A DNA stretch of 64,000 nucleotides from Laceyella sediminis (GCF_003003125.1 NZ_PVTZ01000001.1:62001-126000); one strand, 5' to 3'; shown: positions 28,735-37,508, numbered from the stretch's first letter. The notes: generated by a model not told the origin, from the sequence alone. Made by a program: numbers and translations.

Positions 28735-29648
28735 GACTCATCTCCCCTTTTCTCTTGTCTTTTTTGCGCCAGATGGCTTTGCAACACTTTGGAAGGCAAC
28801 GGCCGGCGACATTTGGTCTGCACAAATTCACTCGTTTCGCAGACGCGCGCCAGATCGATGCCGGTATCGATCCCCTCTTGTTGCAACAGGTATAAGACAT
28901 CTTCCGTGGCCAAGTTTCCTGATGCGCCTGGCGCGTAGGGACATCCGCCCAATCCGCCTAAGGATGTGTCCAACGTGTGCACACCCATCTCCAGAGCCGT
29001 ATAGGCATTCGCCAGTCCCGTGCCCCTGGTGTCATGGAAATGGCCCGCGATCTGCGTTAGGGGAATATGTTGCTGACACTCTTGTAACAGGCTTTTCACC
29101 GCTTTGGGCGTAGCCACACCAATCGTGTCGCCAAGCGAAATCTCATACACCCCCATCTGGAGCAATTGCTCACACACGCGCAACACCTGCGCTGTTGACA
29201 CCTTTCCTTCGTAAGGGCAACCAAATACCGTCGAAACATACCCTCGCACACGGATACCTTGCTCTTTGGCCATCTCCATGACTTCACGCAACACCGGATA
29301 CGTGTCGCTGATGCTCTTGTTGATGTTCTTGCGGTTGTGCGTCTCACTAGCCGACATGAAGACAGCCCACTCGTGAATGGGCGTTTGCGCAGCCCGCTCT
29401 GCTCCTTTGCGATTCGGAACGAGCGCTCGATAGACAACATCGGCAAGAGAAGGCAATTGATGCGCCAATTGGGTAGCGTCAGCCAACTGCGGAATCCAAC
29501 GCGGAGAGACGAAAGAAGTTACCTCCAGGTGGCGAACACCCGCAGCCAAAAGCCCTTTCGCCACTCTCACTTTGTCTTCCGTTCCCAATATGATCCGTTC
29601 ATTCTGCAATCCGTCCCGTAAGCCCACTTCTACTAGTTTGATCTGCAT
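28731..29648 (-). CDS. Hydroxymethylglutaryl-CoA lyase (YngG-like)
   Basis: TIM-barrel lyase splitting HMG-CoA into acetyl-CoA and acetoacetate. The 305 residues include VGLRDGLQNE at the N terminus (metal ligand Asp), the AGHFHDTRGTGLANAY metal-binding histidine motif (near residue 205) and the loop GGLGGCPYAPGASGNLATEDV (near 236) with the catalytic cysteine. These separate it from isopropylmalate and homocitrate synthases. A GGGGGG run precedes the ATG. Equivalent to B. subtilis yngG. Confidence 0.93.
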   Translation of the reverse strand: MQIKLVEVGLRDGLQNERIILGTEDKVRVAKGLLAAGVRHLEVTSFVSPRWIPQLADATQLAHQLPSLADVVYRALVPNRKGAERAAQTPIHEWAVFMSASETHNRKNINKSISDTYPVLREVMEMAKEQGIRVRGYVSTVFGCPYEGKVSTAQVLRVCEQLLQMGVYEISLGDTIGVATPKAVKSLLQECQQHIPLTQIAGHFHDTRGTGLANAYTALEMGVHTLDTSLGGLGGCPYAPGASGNLATEDVLYLLQQEGIDTGIDLARVCETSEFVQTKCRRPLPSKVLQSHLAQKRQEKRGDES

Positions 29649-29664
29649 GCGTTCCCCCCCTGGC

Positions 29665-29877
29665 TTATTCCAATTCGATCAACGCCGCTCCATCCTCGAC
29701 AAAATCACCCACTTGCACCTTGATTTCTTTCACAGTACCTGCCACTTCGGCCTGAATAGGAATTTCCATCTTCATCGATTCCAGCAAGATCACATCTTGC
29801 CCCACTTCAATCCGCTCCCCCAGTTGCGCATGAATCGCTAACACCACGCCTGCCATTGTCGATTTTACTTGTGCCAT
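29665..29877 (-). CDS. Biotin carboxyl carrier protein (biotin/lipoyl attachment, YngHB-like)
   Basis: A free-standing 70-residue biotinyl domain. The motif ESMKMEIPI carries the lysine to be biotinylated, with the hammerhead fold visible as AGVVLAIHAQLGERIEVGQ before it and AGTVKEIKVQVGDFVEDG after it. The ATG at 29877 has GGAGGG seven bases upstream; an ATG two codons earlier is too close. It shuttles carboxybiotin between the neighbouring biotin carboxylase and carboxyltransferase. Confidence 0.93.
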   Translation of the reverse strand: MAQVKSTMAGVVLAIHAQLGERIEVGQDVILLESMKMEIPIQAEVAGTVKEIKVQVGDFVEDGAALIELE

Positions 29878-29889
29878 ACGCATTCCCTC

Positions 29890-31218
29890 CTATTTGAGTT
29901 GAGATATGATTTGCGTGTCGTATTTGCCTGACGTAAACATCGGCTCCTGGGCCAATCGGCGTAACAAGGGCAGATTGGTTTTGATCCCCTCCACTTTGAA
30001 GGCCTCCAAAGCCTGGTGGCTCTTGGCGAGAGCCTCTTCTCGGTTGGAACCGCTTACAATCAATTTGGCCAAGAGCGGATCATAGTAAGGTGACACCATC
30101 GTGCCCTCCTTCACTCCCGCATCGACGCGAATCCCTTCACCCGTAGGCGGTTCAAACACCGTGATCATGCCCGGAGAAGGATAAAACGTCACTGGATCTT
30201 CTGCGTAAATCCGCCATTCGATCGCATGTCCCTGCACCGAAACATCTTCTTGTTTTAGAGCAAGCACTACTCCGCAAGCAAGATCACATTGCATCGCAAC
30301 CAGGTCCAACCCAGTGATCATTTCTGTCACGGGATGCTCCACTTGCAACCGCGTATTCATCTCCAAAAAATAAAACTCCCCATCCGAACCGAGCAAGAAC
30401 TCAACCGTTCCCACTCCTGTATACCTCACCGCTTGGGCAGCGGCCACGGCAGCTTGGTACATCCGCTTCCTTATCGTCACATCCAGCGTTGGAGCCAAAC
30501 TCTCTTCAATCACTTTCTGATTGCGCCGTTGCACAGAACAGTCTCTTTCAAACAGATGGATCACTTGTCCATCCGCATCCGCGGCGATCTGTACTTCAAT
30601 ATGGCGGGCAGGTGAGACCCACTTTTCAATATAAACAGCCGCATCGCCGAAATAGGCGCGAGCTTTGGTTTGAATCGAGGCATACGACTGCCTCAGCGCT
30701 TCTTCGTTCGGACAGACTTGCATCCCGATTCCGCCGCCGCCAGCGCTCGCTTTGATCATGACGGGATAACCGATTTCCGCGGCGGCCTGGCATGCCTCCT
30801 CCAACGATGCAAGCGCCCCCGTCCCCGGAGCGATCGGCACACCTGCTTGACTCATAGTGGCACGAGCCGTCACCTTGTCTCCCATCATCTGGATCACTTC
30901 CGGTTCCGGTCCAATCCATCGGATCCCCGCCTCTTGAACCCGTTTGGCGAACTGGGCGTTTTCCGACAAAAAACCGTATCCGGGATGCAGAGCATCTGCT
31001 TGGGTGCGCTTAGCCGCACCCAAAATCGCCTCTTGGTTGAGGTAACTTTTAGCCACAGGCGGCGGCCCAATGCAGATGGCTTCATCCGCCATCTCCACAA
31101 ACGGCATCATCCGATCCGCTTCTGAATAAACAGCCACGCTTTTCCAGCCACGCTCTTGACACGTGCGGATGATCCGACAAGCGATTTCCCCACGGTTGGC
31201 AATCAGCACTTTTCGCAA
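29890..31218 (-). CDS. mccA: Biotin carboxylase subunit (methylcrotonyl-CoA carboxylase alpha, YngH-like)
   Basis: ATP-dependent carboxylation of biotin. About 442 residues with KVLIANRGEIACRIIRTC at the start, HPGYGFLSEN, the glycine-rich ATP loop MIKASAGGGGIGM (near residue 163), ERDCSVQRRNQKVIEE, and EMNTRLQVEHPVTE. There is no C-terminal biotin domain; that is the separate gene downstream. The likely start is TTG 31218 with GAGGTGAGG just upstream. An ATG at 31245 gives nine more residues but has no ribosome binding site. First gene of the operon. AccC of fatty acid synthesis is the alternative; gene context argues against it. Confidence 0.88.
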   Translation of the reverse strand: MRKVLIANRGEIACRIIRTCQERGWKSVAVYSEADRMMPFVEMADEAICIGPPPVAKSYLNQEAILGAAKRTQADALHPGYGFLSENAQFAKRVQEAGIRWIGPEPEVIQMMGDKVTARATMSQAGVPIAPGTGALASLEEACQAAAEIGYPVMIKASAGGGGIGMQVCPNEEALRQSYASIQTKARAYFGDAAVYIEKWVSPARHIEVQIAADADGQVIHLFERDCSVQRRNQKVIEESLAPTLDVTIRKRMYQAAVAAAQAVRYTGVGTVEFLLGSDGEFYFLEMNTRLQVEHPVTEMITGLDLVAMQCDLACGVVLALKQEDVSVQGHAIEWRIYAEDPVTFYPSPGMITVFEPPTGEGIRVDAGVKEGTMVSPYYDPLLAKLIVSGSNREEALAKSHQALEAFKVEGIKTNLPLLRRLAQEPMFTSGKYDTQIISQLK

Positions 31219-31275
31219 ATCCAGCCTCACCTCACCTGATTGCATTCTTATTAAAAATATTTCTATCGCAAAAAA

Positions 31276-31282
31276 TTCGACA
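31276..31282 (-). promoter_or_regulatory. 0A-box-like site upstream of the mcc operon
   Basis: The minus strand has TTGTCGAATT, containing an exact TGTCGAA core. It lies about 60 bp before the first gene of the leucine degradation operon, in an AT-rich divergent intergenic region. A seven-base match can occur by chance. Confidence 0.25.
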
Positions 31283-31364
31283 ATTATTTATTTTAATCCT
31301 TCTCAGAATAACATGATCACTTTTAGGATACAATGAAAAACGAAGAATCCCTAGGAGGGAGCGC

Positions 31365-31838
31365 ATGAAAACTTTTCAGGTGGAACACCTCAAGATCAAT
31401 TACAAAACATTAGAACAATTCACTCAGTTCTACGAATACGGTTTGCAAGAGTTATCCATGTTGGACGATCTACGTGCCAATCTGGTCGAAAACGATAGCC
31501 ACTCCCCATTCTACGGCATCTACCTAGAAGGGGAGCTGGCAGCACGCCTCAGCCTGTATCTGATTGATGCCAAATACGACCGTTATTTCCAACCAGCCCA
31601 ACACCACTACGAAATCTGGAAACTAGAAGTCTTGCCGCAATATCGGGGGCGAGGACTTGGCTGGGCATTGGTCGCCCACGCCCAAAGCATGGGGTTGCCC
31701 ATCAAAACCAACGCTCGCTGGCGATCTGGCCCGTTTTGGTTGAAAATGGGCTTTGTCCCCGTCTATGCCCCCCCTTCCCGCGACCGCGACGAAAGCCCTT
31801 ATGTCTGGCTCCCGCCAGGAGATGAACGGAGAGATTAA
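31365..31838 (+). CDS. ylbP: N-acetyltransferase YlbP (GNAT family)
   Basis: GNAT-fold acetyltransferase of 157 residues, substrate unknown. It closely follows B. subtilis YlbP: VNYKTLEQF-like start, YGLQELSMLDDL, SPFYGIY, and the acetyl-CoA-binding LEVLPQYRGRGLGWALV (from about residue 87). AGGAGGGAG precedes the ATG. Upstream, GATACAAT at 31327-31334 with GAATAAC 14 bp before it gives a possible sigma-E-like promoter, but a sigma-A reading (TACAAT, no -35) is equally possible. Divergent from the mcc operon. Confidence 0.87.
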   Translation: MKTFQVEHLKINYKTLEQFTQFYEYGLQELSMLDDLRANLVENDSHSPFYGIYLEGELAARLSLYLIDAKYDRYFQPAQHHYEIWKLEVLPQYRGRGLGWALVAHAQSMGLPIKTNARWRSGPFWLKMGFVPVYAPPSRDRDESPYVWLPPGDERRD

Positions 31839-31843
31839 CGTTT

Positions 31844-31881
31844 AAAAAGACCCACACAAACGTTGTATGCGGGTCTTTTTT
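31844..31881. terminator. Bidirectional terminator between ylbP and ylbO
   Basis: AAAAAGACCC and GGGTCTTTTT (31844-31853 with 31871-31880) form a 10-bp stem with T runs on both strands, serving the convergent ylbP and ylbO genes. Confidence 0.9.
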
Positions 31882-31883
31882 CG

Positions 31884-32501
31884 TTATTTGTCCAGACGCT
31901 CCAGGTTGCCGTTTTCCTCCATCCGGAATTTCGCTTTGCTGAGTGCCTCGTCTTCTTCCGTCAGCAAAGCCATTTTTCGCGCGCGCTCCATGATTTGCAC
32001 CAAGGTCCGATAATCATCGTTCACCAGTCGGTAATCACTCTGCACGTGTTCCAGATGCACTTTCATTTCGTTGTTTTCGGCCTCTAGCTTGCTAAGAAGC
32101 GCCTCTTTCTCCTCAATTTCTTTTTCCAACAATTTTTGTTGGCGTTTTAGCTCAGCCACTTCATTCTTGTATTGCCGCAAGAAACGGATGATATTGTCAA
32201 TCGTATACAAGGAATCGCCGGTCGCATCCTCGCCGGATTTGACCCGGTGAGACTGGCTGCGATTCCGTTCTTGCAATCGCTTCTGTCGTTGCGACTTGGC
32301 AATTTGAATCGCCGCCTCATATTTTTTTCGCACGGTGCTGTTCCAGCGAAAACCGCAAGCAGCCGGTGTCCGCCCCAGCTTTTCCGCCACTTCCTCAAAT
32401 GCCGAGAGTTGCGTGCCGCCTTCGCGGATATGCCTGAGCGTCACTTCGGCCAAGATCATATCATCATCCGGTGTCCACGCATCCTGGCGCTTTACAGCCA
32501 T
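31884..32501 (-). CDS. ylbO: RsfA-family transcriptional regulator YlbO
   Basis: A 205-residue protein with an N-terminal Myb/SANT-like domain ([23 protein letters not shown], then [20 protein letters not shown]), a basic linker and a long C-terminal coiled coil (about 100-190). This is the layout of the RsfA/YlbO group, which includes the prespore-specific regulator RsfA. The ATG at 32501 has GGGAGG upstream; 27 extra upstream codons have no site. It belongs to the conserved ylbO-ylbP-panE neighbourhood. Forespore expression is expected from family knowledge. Confidence 0.88.
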   Translation of the reverse strand: MAVKRQDAWTPDDDMILAEVTLRHIREGGTQLSAFEEVAEKLGRTPAACGFRWNSTVRKKYEAAIQIAKSQRQKRLQERNRSQSHRVKSGEDATGDSLYTIDNIIRFLRQYKNEVAELKRQQKLLEKEIEEKEALLSKLEAENNEMKVHLEHVQSDYRLVNDDYRTLVQIMERARKMALLTEEDEALSKAKFRMEENGNLERLDK

Positions 32502-32689
32502 ACGAGTACCTCCCATCTTCCACAGCTCATGCACGTCTAACAAACGTTTCCGTTTTATCTTTATGCAATTGATATAAAACATAGTATATGGCTCTACTAA
32601 TTTTTATTGCCATGTGGAAGAGGAAGTATACACGATTCCCCGCGGCTTACCGGTGTCATACGCCTTAACCTAAGCGGTTTGGCTGCAGC

Positions 32690-33454
32690 TTATGATTTCC
32701 GCCGCGCCAAAAATTCGCGTACCGCTTGCGCATGCTCTTCTGATTCCCACAGACTGGCGCACTGTTCCGCCTCCCGGGCATACAGCTCCGCCGAGGGCAC
32801 ACCCCGATTCACCTCTTCAGCCAGCCCCTTATAAAATCGGATGATCTCCAGCGGCGCCTTCGCCACTTGTTCGGCGAACTCCTGTACAGCCTGGTCAGCC
32901 CGCTCTCCATCGAGCAACACATCAACCAACCCGGATGCCTTCGCCTCGGACGCAGACAGAATCTGTCCTGTCAGTAGCAGGGGCAGAGCTCGTGCTGGCC
33001 CGATCTTCCGCATCAAGCGTCCCGCTCCTCCCCATCCAGTGGTAATGCCCAGCTTCACTTGGATCATGCCGAACCGGGCCGTCGCCGAAGCAAAACATAG
33101 ATCGCAACTAGCCACGATTTCGCAGCCCCCACCAACAGCCGCCCCTTCGACAAATGCAACCGTCAATGGCGCCAATCCATGGACCCGTTCCAAAATTCGT
33201 CCCATCCGCTCCATGATCGGCTGGATTTCATGTTTGTGCCCATATTGGTGCAACGCATCCAAATCCCCACCGGAAACAAAAGCTCGCTCATCTCCGGAGA
33301 AAATGACCACTTTGCACTGTGGATCTTGTTCGATCTCAGTCAAGACTTGTTCTAGCTCCCCCATCATTTGCGGATTGACCGCGTTTCTCACATCTGGGCG
33401 GTGAAAACGGATCCATTGGATCGGCCCTTGTTTTCGCACAAGAAGTGTCTGCAT
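32690..33454 (-). CDS. Enoyl-CoA hydratase/isomerase family protein, atypical
   Basis: Crotonase-fold protein of 254 residues, reaction unknown. The oxyanion segment EGAAVGGGCEIVASCD keeps the first acidic residue. At the position of the second catalytic glutamate the sequence reads FGMIQVKLGI, so Glu is replaced by Gln, and a GWGGAGRL motif follows in place of GAGGTQRL. The latter resembles ethylmalonyl/methylmalonyl-CoA decarboxylase-like members rather than true hydratases. The ATG at 33454 follows GGGAAAGG; a long open frame upstream has no site and overlaps the divergent gene. Confidence 0.83.
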   Translation of the reverse strand: MQTLLVRKQGPIQWIRFHRPDVRNAVNPQMMGELEQVLTEIEQDPQCKVVIFSGDERAFVSGGDLDALHQYGHKHEIQPIMERMGRILERVHGLAPLTVAFVEGAAVGGGCEIVASCDLCFASATARFGMIQVKLGITTGWGGAGRLMRKIGPARALPLLLTGQILSASEAKASGLVDVLLDGERADQAVQEFAEQVAKAPLEIIRFYKGLAEEVNRGVPSAELYAREAEQCASLWESEEHAQAVREFLARRKS

Positions 33455-33575
33455 TTTGAACATCCTTTCCCTTTTGCTTGATACAAGCGATGCCTGAGGG
33501 TATAATAAGCATGTTAGAATATGGCGACAGTGGATGCCCTTACATAACGCATCCAAGTAGGAAGGAGTGTGGCAC

Positions 33576-33803
33576 ATGGACCGCATGTTTCGCGTCCTCG
33601 GCTTCTGGACTTTCGTGATTGCACTCATGTTCTTAGCGGGTCATATGTACATTCCGGCGGCCCTGTTCGCGGTACAAACGATTCTGTTTGTCGTGTTAGG
33701 CTACCTGAAGCTGACCGAAAGAACCTATATGTATCTTTTCGGTGGATATATGTTCGTGTCGTTTGTCGGCATGGTCTGGTATTCCACATTTATGATGCAT
33801 TAA
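33576..33803 (+). CDS. DUF2626 family membrane protein (YqgY-like)
   Basis: A 75-residue hydrophobic protein beginning MDRMFRVLGFW, with two or three membrane helices and the conserved YLKLTERTYMYLFGGYM segment and YSTFMM end. It matches the small B. subtilis protein YqgY. Function unknown. GGAAGGAG lies eight bases before the ATG; a GTG three codons earlier is less likely. Followed by its own terminator. B. subtilis yqgY is close to yqgX; here the YqgX-like gene lies 6 kb away. Confidence 0.85.
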   Translation: MDRMFRVLGFWTFVIALMFLAGHMYIPAALFAVQTILFVVLGYLKLTERTYMYLFGGYMFVSFVGMVWYSTFMMH

Positions 33804-33812
33804 TCAGTGCAC

Positions 33813-33843
33813 AGCTCCCGGATTCACAGGGAGCTTATTTTTA
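33813..33843 (+). terminator. Terminator after the DUF2626 gene
   Basis: AGCTCCC/GGGAGCT stem (33813-33819 with 33829-33835) followed by TATTTTTAT on the plus strand. Confidence 0.75.
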
Positions 33844-33848
33844 TGGTC

Positions 33849-33885
33849 AAAAAAGGACTCGGAACACATCAAGAGTCCGAGTCCT
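33849..33885 (-). terminator. Terminator after fabV
   Basis: A perfect AAGGACTCGGA/TCCGAGTCCTT stem of 11 bp (33853-33863 with 33875-33885), followed on the minus strand by TTTTTT. It is back to back with the plus-strand terminator. Confidence 0.88.
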
Positions 33886-33897
33886 TCCCAACATGCG

Positions 33898-35088
33898 TCA
33901 GGCCAAGCTCTGAATCGTCACATTGGCTTCAGTGTCCGCTTCGTAATCAACCCCATCGGTTTCAAATCCGAAGAGTTGGAAGAAATCTCTGCGGTACCCT
34001 TCAATATCCGAAAGCTCCTTCAAATTGTCCGAGTCCACCTTGGACCAACGGGCTGACACTTCCGCTTGCACATCCTCCCGCATCTCCCAATCGTCGATAC
34101 GGATGCGCCCTTCCTCATCCACCTGCACCTCGCCGCCGGTGTACAGGCGTTCGTTGAACAATCGATACATCTGCTCGATGCATCCTTCATGCAGGCCTTT
34201 TTCTTTCATCACTTTGTACAAAAGCGATATGTACAGCGGCACTACTGGGATCGCCGAACTGGACTGGGTAACAAGCGCTTTGTTTACTGATACATACGCC
34301 TCGCCGCCAATCTTCTTCAACTGCTTGTCCAGCTCATGAGCCGTCGCCTCCAGGTGGTTTTTGGCACGACCCACGGTTCCCTCGCGATACACGGGATGCG
34401 TCACAACGGGACCGATATACGAGTATGCGACCGTTTTGGCACCTTCATTCAACACGTCGGCCTCTTGGAGAGCATCGATCCACATCTTCCAGTCCTCTCC
34501 GCCCATCACTGCAATCGTATGGCGAATCTCTTCCTCGGTTGCCGGTTCAATCGAGATGTGCGACACTTCCTCGGTGTGGAAATCAACCGTTTTGTTGGAG
34601 AACGTTTGGCCAATCGGTTTCAAAACGGATGAAAACACTTCTCCTGTCTCCGGATGAACCCGTTTGGGAGCGGCCAAGCTGTATACCACCAAATCAACTT
34701 TGCCCCATTCCCGTTTGATCATTTCGATGGTTTGTTGTTTGATTTCATTGGAAAAAGCATCCCCATTGATGCTTTTGGCGAACAACCCCGCTTCGCGCGC
34801 TGCTTCCTCAAACGCTGCCGTGTTGTACCACCCTGCGGTAGCTGTACGGTTGCCCGAGCTCGGACGTTCAAAAAAGACACCGATCGTATCCGCCCCAGCG
34901 CCAAAAGCTGCCGTGATGCGGGAAGCCAATCCATAACCGGTTGAAGCACCGATCACCAACACTTTTTTCGGGCCATTGATGGCCGGTTGACTTTTAACAT
35001 AATCAATTTGGTTTCGCACCTGTTGCGCACAGCCTTCCGGATGTGCCGTCGTACAAATGAAACCACGGAATTTAGGCTTAATGATCAT
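33898..35088 (-). CDS. fabV: Trans-2-enoyl-ACP/CoA reductase FabV
   Basis: NADH-dependent enoyl reductase, last step of fatty acid elongation, of the FabV/TER family. The 396 residues start MIIKPKFRGFICTTAHPEGC, with the NAD loop LVIGASTGYGLASRI (near residue 44), VVYSLAAPKR, and the extended active site YSYIGPVVTHPVYREGTVGRAK with Tyr-8-Lys spacing. FabV is insensitive to triclosan compared with FabI and is uncommon in Bacillales. AGAGGATGG precedes the ATG. A fabI gene elsewhere cannot be judged from this window. Confidence 0.94.
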   Translation of the reverse strand: MIIKPKFRGFICTTAHPEGCAQQVRNQIDYVKSQPAINGPKKVLVIGASTGYGLASRITAAFGAGADTIGVFFERPSSGNRTATAGWYNTAAFEEAAREAGLFAKSINGDAFSNEIKQQTIEMIKREWGKVDLVVYSLAAPKRVHPETGEVFSSVLKPIGQTFSNKTVDFHTEEVSHISIEPATEEEIRHTIAVMGGEDWKMWIDALQEADVLNEGAKTVAYSYIGPVVTHPVYREGTVGRAKNHLEATAHELDKQLKKIGGEAYVSVNKALVTQSSSAIPVVPLYISLLYKVMKEKGLHEGCIEQMYRLFNERLYTGGEVQVDEEGRIRIDDWEMREDVQAEVSARWSKVDSDNLKELSDIEGYRRDFFQLFGFETDGVDYEADTEANVTIQSLA

Positions 35089-35107
35089 TTTCCATCCTCT
35101 TTCGTTT

Positions 35108-36229
35108 TCATAAATTGGGAACCAACCGTTCCATGTCGGACGCGGACACGCCTTTGCCTTGCAACAAAACGCGGAAGCGCTCGCCCATCCCTTGCGGATG
35201 AATCAAATGGGTGACGGCCCGCGCTTGTTTCGCCTCGGCGCTGAACGGGTCACGCGCCGGAGTGGCCGGTAGCAGATCCAATACGCCAGCCCTGAGCAAA
35301 AACTCGGCTTGGGACAGACAGGCAAATGTGTGTAAGCCCAACTCCGCCCCCCACAGCCGAAGCAATGTGAAATCCACATGGGCTGTCAAATCCATCTCCC
35401 CCGGTGTGTGATAGAGGTCTGTCCACAACCGGTGTTCGCGGTAAGCCCGTAGCGTGCCTTCCCTCCGGGCCAGCAGTTCTTCCGTTTCTCCGCCGTAATC
35501 GATCGTCAAGAGAATTCCCTTTTCCAACCAGCCCGTCACTTGACTGAGCCACTCACGGGCAGCGACGGGCACTTCGGCAATCTGCCCCTCCGCTAGGAGC
35601 CGGCCCCTCTCCCATACGGCGGGATCGTCAGATTCTTTCAGGGGAAACCAACATTCGCTTAGGCGTCCGTTCTTCCCCTTGGATACATACGCTTCCCAAA
35701 TGGCTCCCCCTTCTTTTTTTATCCGATGCACTGGGAAGGCGTCAACCAACTCATTGGTATATAAAAAAGAGTATTTGGCCCGTGGCACTTCCTCAAGGCG
35801 CCTAGACCAATGAAACGAGATAGGATGCGAACCCAGGCGTTCTTGTTGCAATCGGCGGTGATGAGGGCTTGTTTCCACCAAGTACGCATGCAGCTTGTCC
35901 GGCTTCCCGCCCTGAGCCAGCCATTCATTGGCCACTTGCTCCATCAAACGCCCGTCTCCCGCGCCCATCTCCACCAGCACCCATTCCTCTTCGTTTCCCG
36001 TCATCGCCACCATACGCCAGAACAAACGTCCCAAGACCCGGCCCATGACCGTTCCGACATGGGCGTTGGTGAAGAAATCCCCTTCTTTGCCCAACTTGGT
36101 TCGATTCGTCTGGTAATAACCCCACTCCGGGTGGTACAAAGCCAATTCCATGTACCTCGAAAACGGGATGGCCTGATGAGGGGAATGCTCGATCTCCGCG
36201 ACGATTTCATTTAAAAGCGGTTGGGTCAT
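35108..36229 (-). CDS. SAM-dependent methyltransferase, MidA/NDUFAF7 family
   Basis: A 373-residue protein of the DUF185 (COG1565) group, related to the mitochondrial arginine methyltransferase NDUFAF7. Visible motifs are IPFSRYMELALYHPEWGYY at the N terminus, KEGDFFTNAHVGTVMG, the SAM-binding LVEMGAGDGRLMEQV (near residue 85), and NELVDAFPVHRI (near 165). The bacterial substrate is not known to me. GAGAGGG precedes the ATG. It starts 14 bp after cysK, so it probably belongs to the rhodanese-cysK unit. Confidence 0.85.
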   Translation of the reverse strand: MTQPLLNEIVAEIEHSPHQAIPFSRYMELALYHPEWGYYQTNRTKLGKEGDFFTNAHVGTVMGRVLGRLFWRMVAMTGNEEEWVLVEMGAGDGRLMEQVANEWLAQGGKPDKLHAYLVETSPHHRRLQQERLGSHPISFHWSRRLEEVPRAKYSFLYTNELVDAFPVHRIKKEGGAIWEAYVSKGKNGRLSECWFPLKESDDPAVWERGRLLAEGQIAEVPVAAREWLSQVTGWLEKGILLTIDYGGETEELLARREGTLRAYREHRLWTDLYHTPGEMDLTAHVDFTLLRLWGAELGLHTFACLSQAEFLLRAGVLDLLPATPARDPFSAEAKQARAVTHLIHPQGMGERFRVLLQGKGVSASDMERLVPNL

Positions 36230-36243
36230 GGCACAGCCCTCTC

Positions 36244-37212
36244 TTATGAAAAATTAAACACTTCGGTGCTCAGATAACGTTCACCCGTGTCTGGAGCCAT
36301 GCACAAGACCCGCTTGCCCTTGCCGAGACGCTCGGCCACTTTGAGAGCCGCCCAGACAGAAGCTCCGGAAGAAGGCCCCAACAGCAACGCTTCTTGGCAA
36401 GCGAGGGCACGCGTCACATTGAGGGCTTCCTCGTCGCTCACATGGAAAATTTCATCAAAAACGGAACGGTTCAGCACAGGCGGTACAAAACCGGGACTGG
36501 TACCCGGAATTTGATGTGGCCCCGGTACGCCACCGGCCAACACTGGTGATCCCTTAGGCTCCACCACCCCGATAAATATGCTCGGAATATGCTGACGCAA
36601 ATACTCGCCAACTCCGGTGATGGTACCGCCCGTTCCCGCCGTAGCGATAAACGCGTCCAACCGCCCTTGCGTTTGCTTGAGAATTTCCGGGCCGGTCGTG
36701 CGCCGATGAACATCGGGATTGGCGGCATTTTCAAATTGTGATGGCATAAACGAACCAGGGATCGATGCCACCAGCTCTTCCGCTTTTTTGATCGCCCCCG
36801 GCATCCGTTCGTTCCCTGGCGTCAACACCACTTCTGCGCCATACCCTTTTAACAGCATCACCCGCTCTCTGCTCATTGTGTCGGGCATGACCAGAATCGT
36901 CCGGTACCCACGGGCGGCACCGACCAGCGCCAGGCCGATCCCCGTGTTGCCGCTCGTCGGCTCGATAATGGTCGCACCCGGCTTGAGCAGGCCCTTTTCT
37001 TCGGCATCGCGAATCATGTTGTAGGCGGTTCGATCTTTCACACTGCCGCCCGGATTCATTTTTTCCAGCTTTACATACACTTCTGCCCACTCTGGGCGAA
37101 CCAGCCGGTTCAGCTTGACCACCGGCGTCATTCCAATTAAATCGAGCACTTGCTGGGCCACCCGCGCGTGCTGTGATTTGCTTTCTACTCCTTGGTTTGC
37201 GGACCCGTCCAC
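36244..37212 (-). CDS. cysK: Cysteine synthase A (O-acetylserine sulfhydrylase)
   Basis: PLP enzyme making cysteine from O-acetylserine and sulfide. The 322 residues include the PLP lysine in NPGGSVKDRTA (near residue 58), the substrate loop TSGNTGIGLAL (near 88), the phosphate loop GTGGTITG (near 194) and LGPSSGAS. The start is taken as GTG 37212 with AAAGGGGG upstream, overlapping the end of the rhodanese gene by 28 bp; no in-frame start follows the AAGGAG at the rhodanese stop at useful spacing. A CysM/cystathionine synthase role is less likely. Confidence 0.9.
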   Translation of the reverse strand: MDGSANQGVESKSQHARVAQQVLDLIGMTPVVKLNRLVRPEWAEVYVKLEKMNPGGSVKDRTAYNMIRDAEEKGLLKPGATIIEPTSGNTGIGLALVGAARGYRTILVMPDTMSRERVMLLKGYGAEVVLTPGNERMPGAIKKAEELVASIPGSFMPSQFENAANPDVHRRTTGPEILKQTQGRLDAFIATAGTGGTITGVGEYLRQHIPSIFIGVVEPKGSPVLAGGVPGPHQIPGTSPGFVPPVLNRSVFDEIFHVSDEEALNVTRALACQEALLLGPSSGASVWAALKVAERLGKGKRVLCMAPDTGERYLSTEVFNFS

Positions 37213-37508
37213 TCCAGCATTCCCCCTTTGAGGTTGTACAACTCCGTGTATCCGCGCGTAGCCAGCACTTGAGCCGCCAACACGCTACGGCGGCCGCTCC
37301 GGCAAATCAACAAGATTTTCTGCCCTTTGTGCGGTGCCAGTTCCTCATGCCGCGCTTCCATTTGATCATGCGGGATGTGAATCGCTCCCGGAATGTGCCC
37401 TTCCTGGTATTCCTCATCCGTGCGCACGTCCACTAGCACATATTGTTGCAATTCATCCGCCGCTTCGCTTAACCGACTTGCTTCAATATCTTTGTATTGT
37501 CCCATCAT
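37185..37508 (-). CDS. Rhodanese-like sulfurtransferase
   Basis: A single rhodanese domain of 107 residues. VLVDVRTDEEYQEGHIPGAIHIP is the substrate-side motif and ICRSGRRS (near residue 69) holds the catalytic cysteine in a six-residue loop, typical of small sulfur carriers. AAGGAG precedes the ATG. Its 3' end overlaps cysK by 28 bp, so it is coupled to cysteine synthesis; persulfide handling is the likely role. Confidence 0.92.
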   Translation of the reverse strand: MMGQYKDIEASRLSEAADELQQYVLVDVRTDEEYQEGHIPGAIHIPHDQMEARHEELAPHKGQKILLICRSGRRSVLAAQVLATRGYTELYNLKGGMLEWTGPQTKE

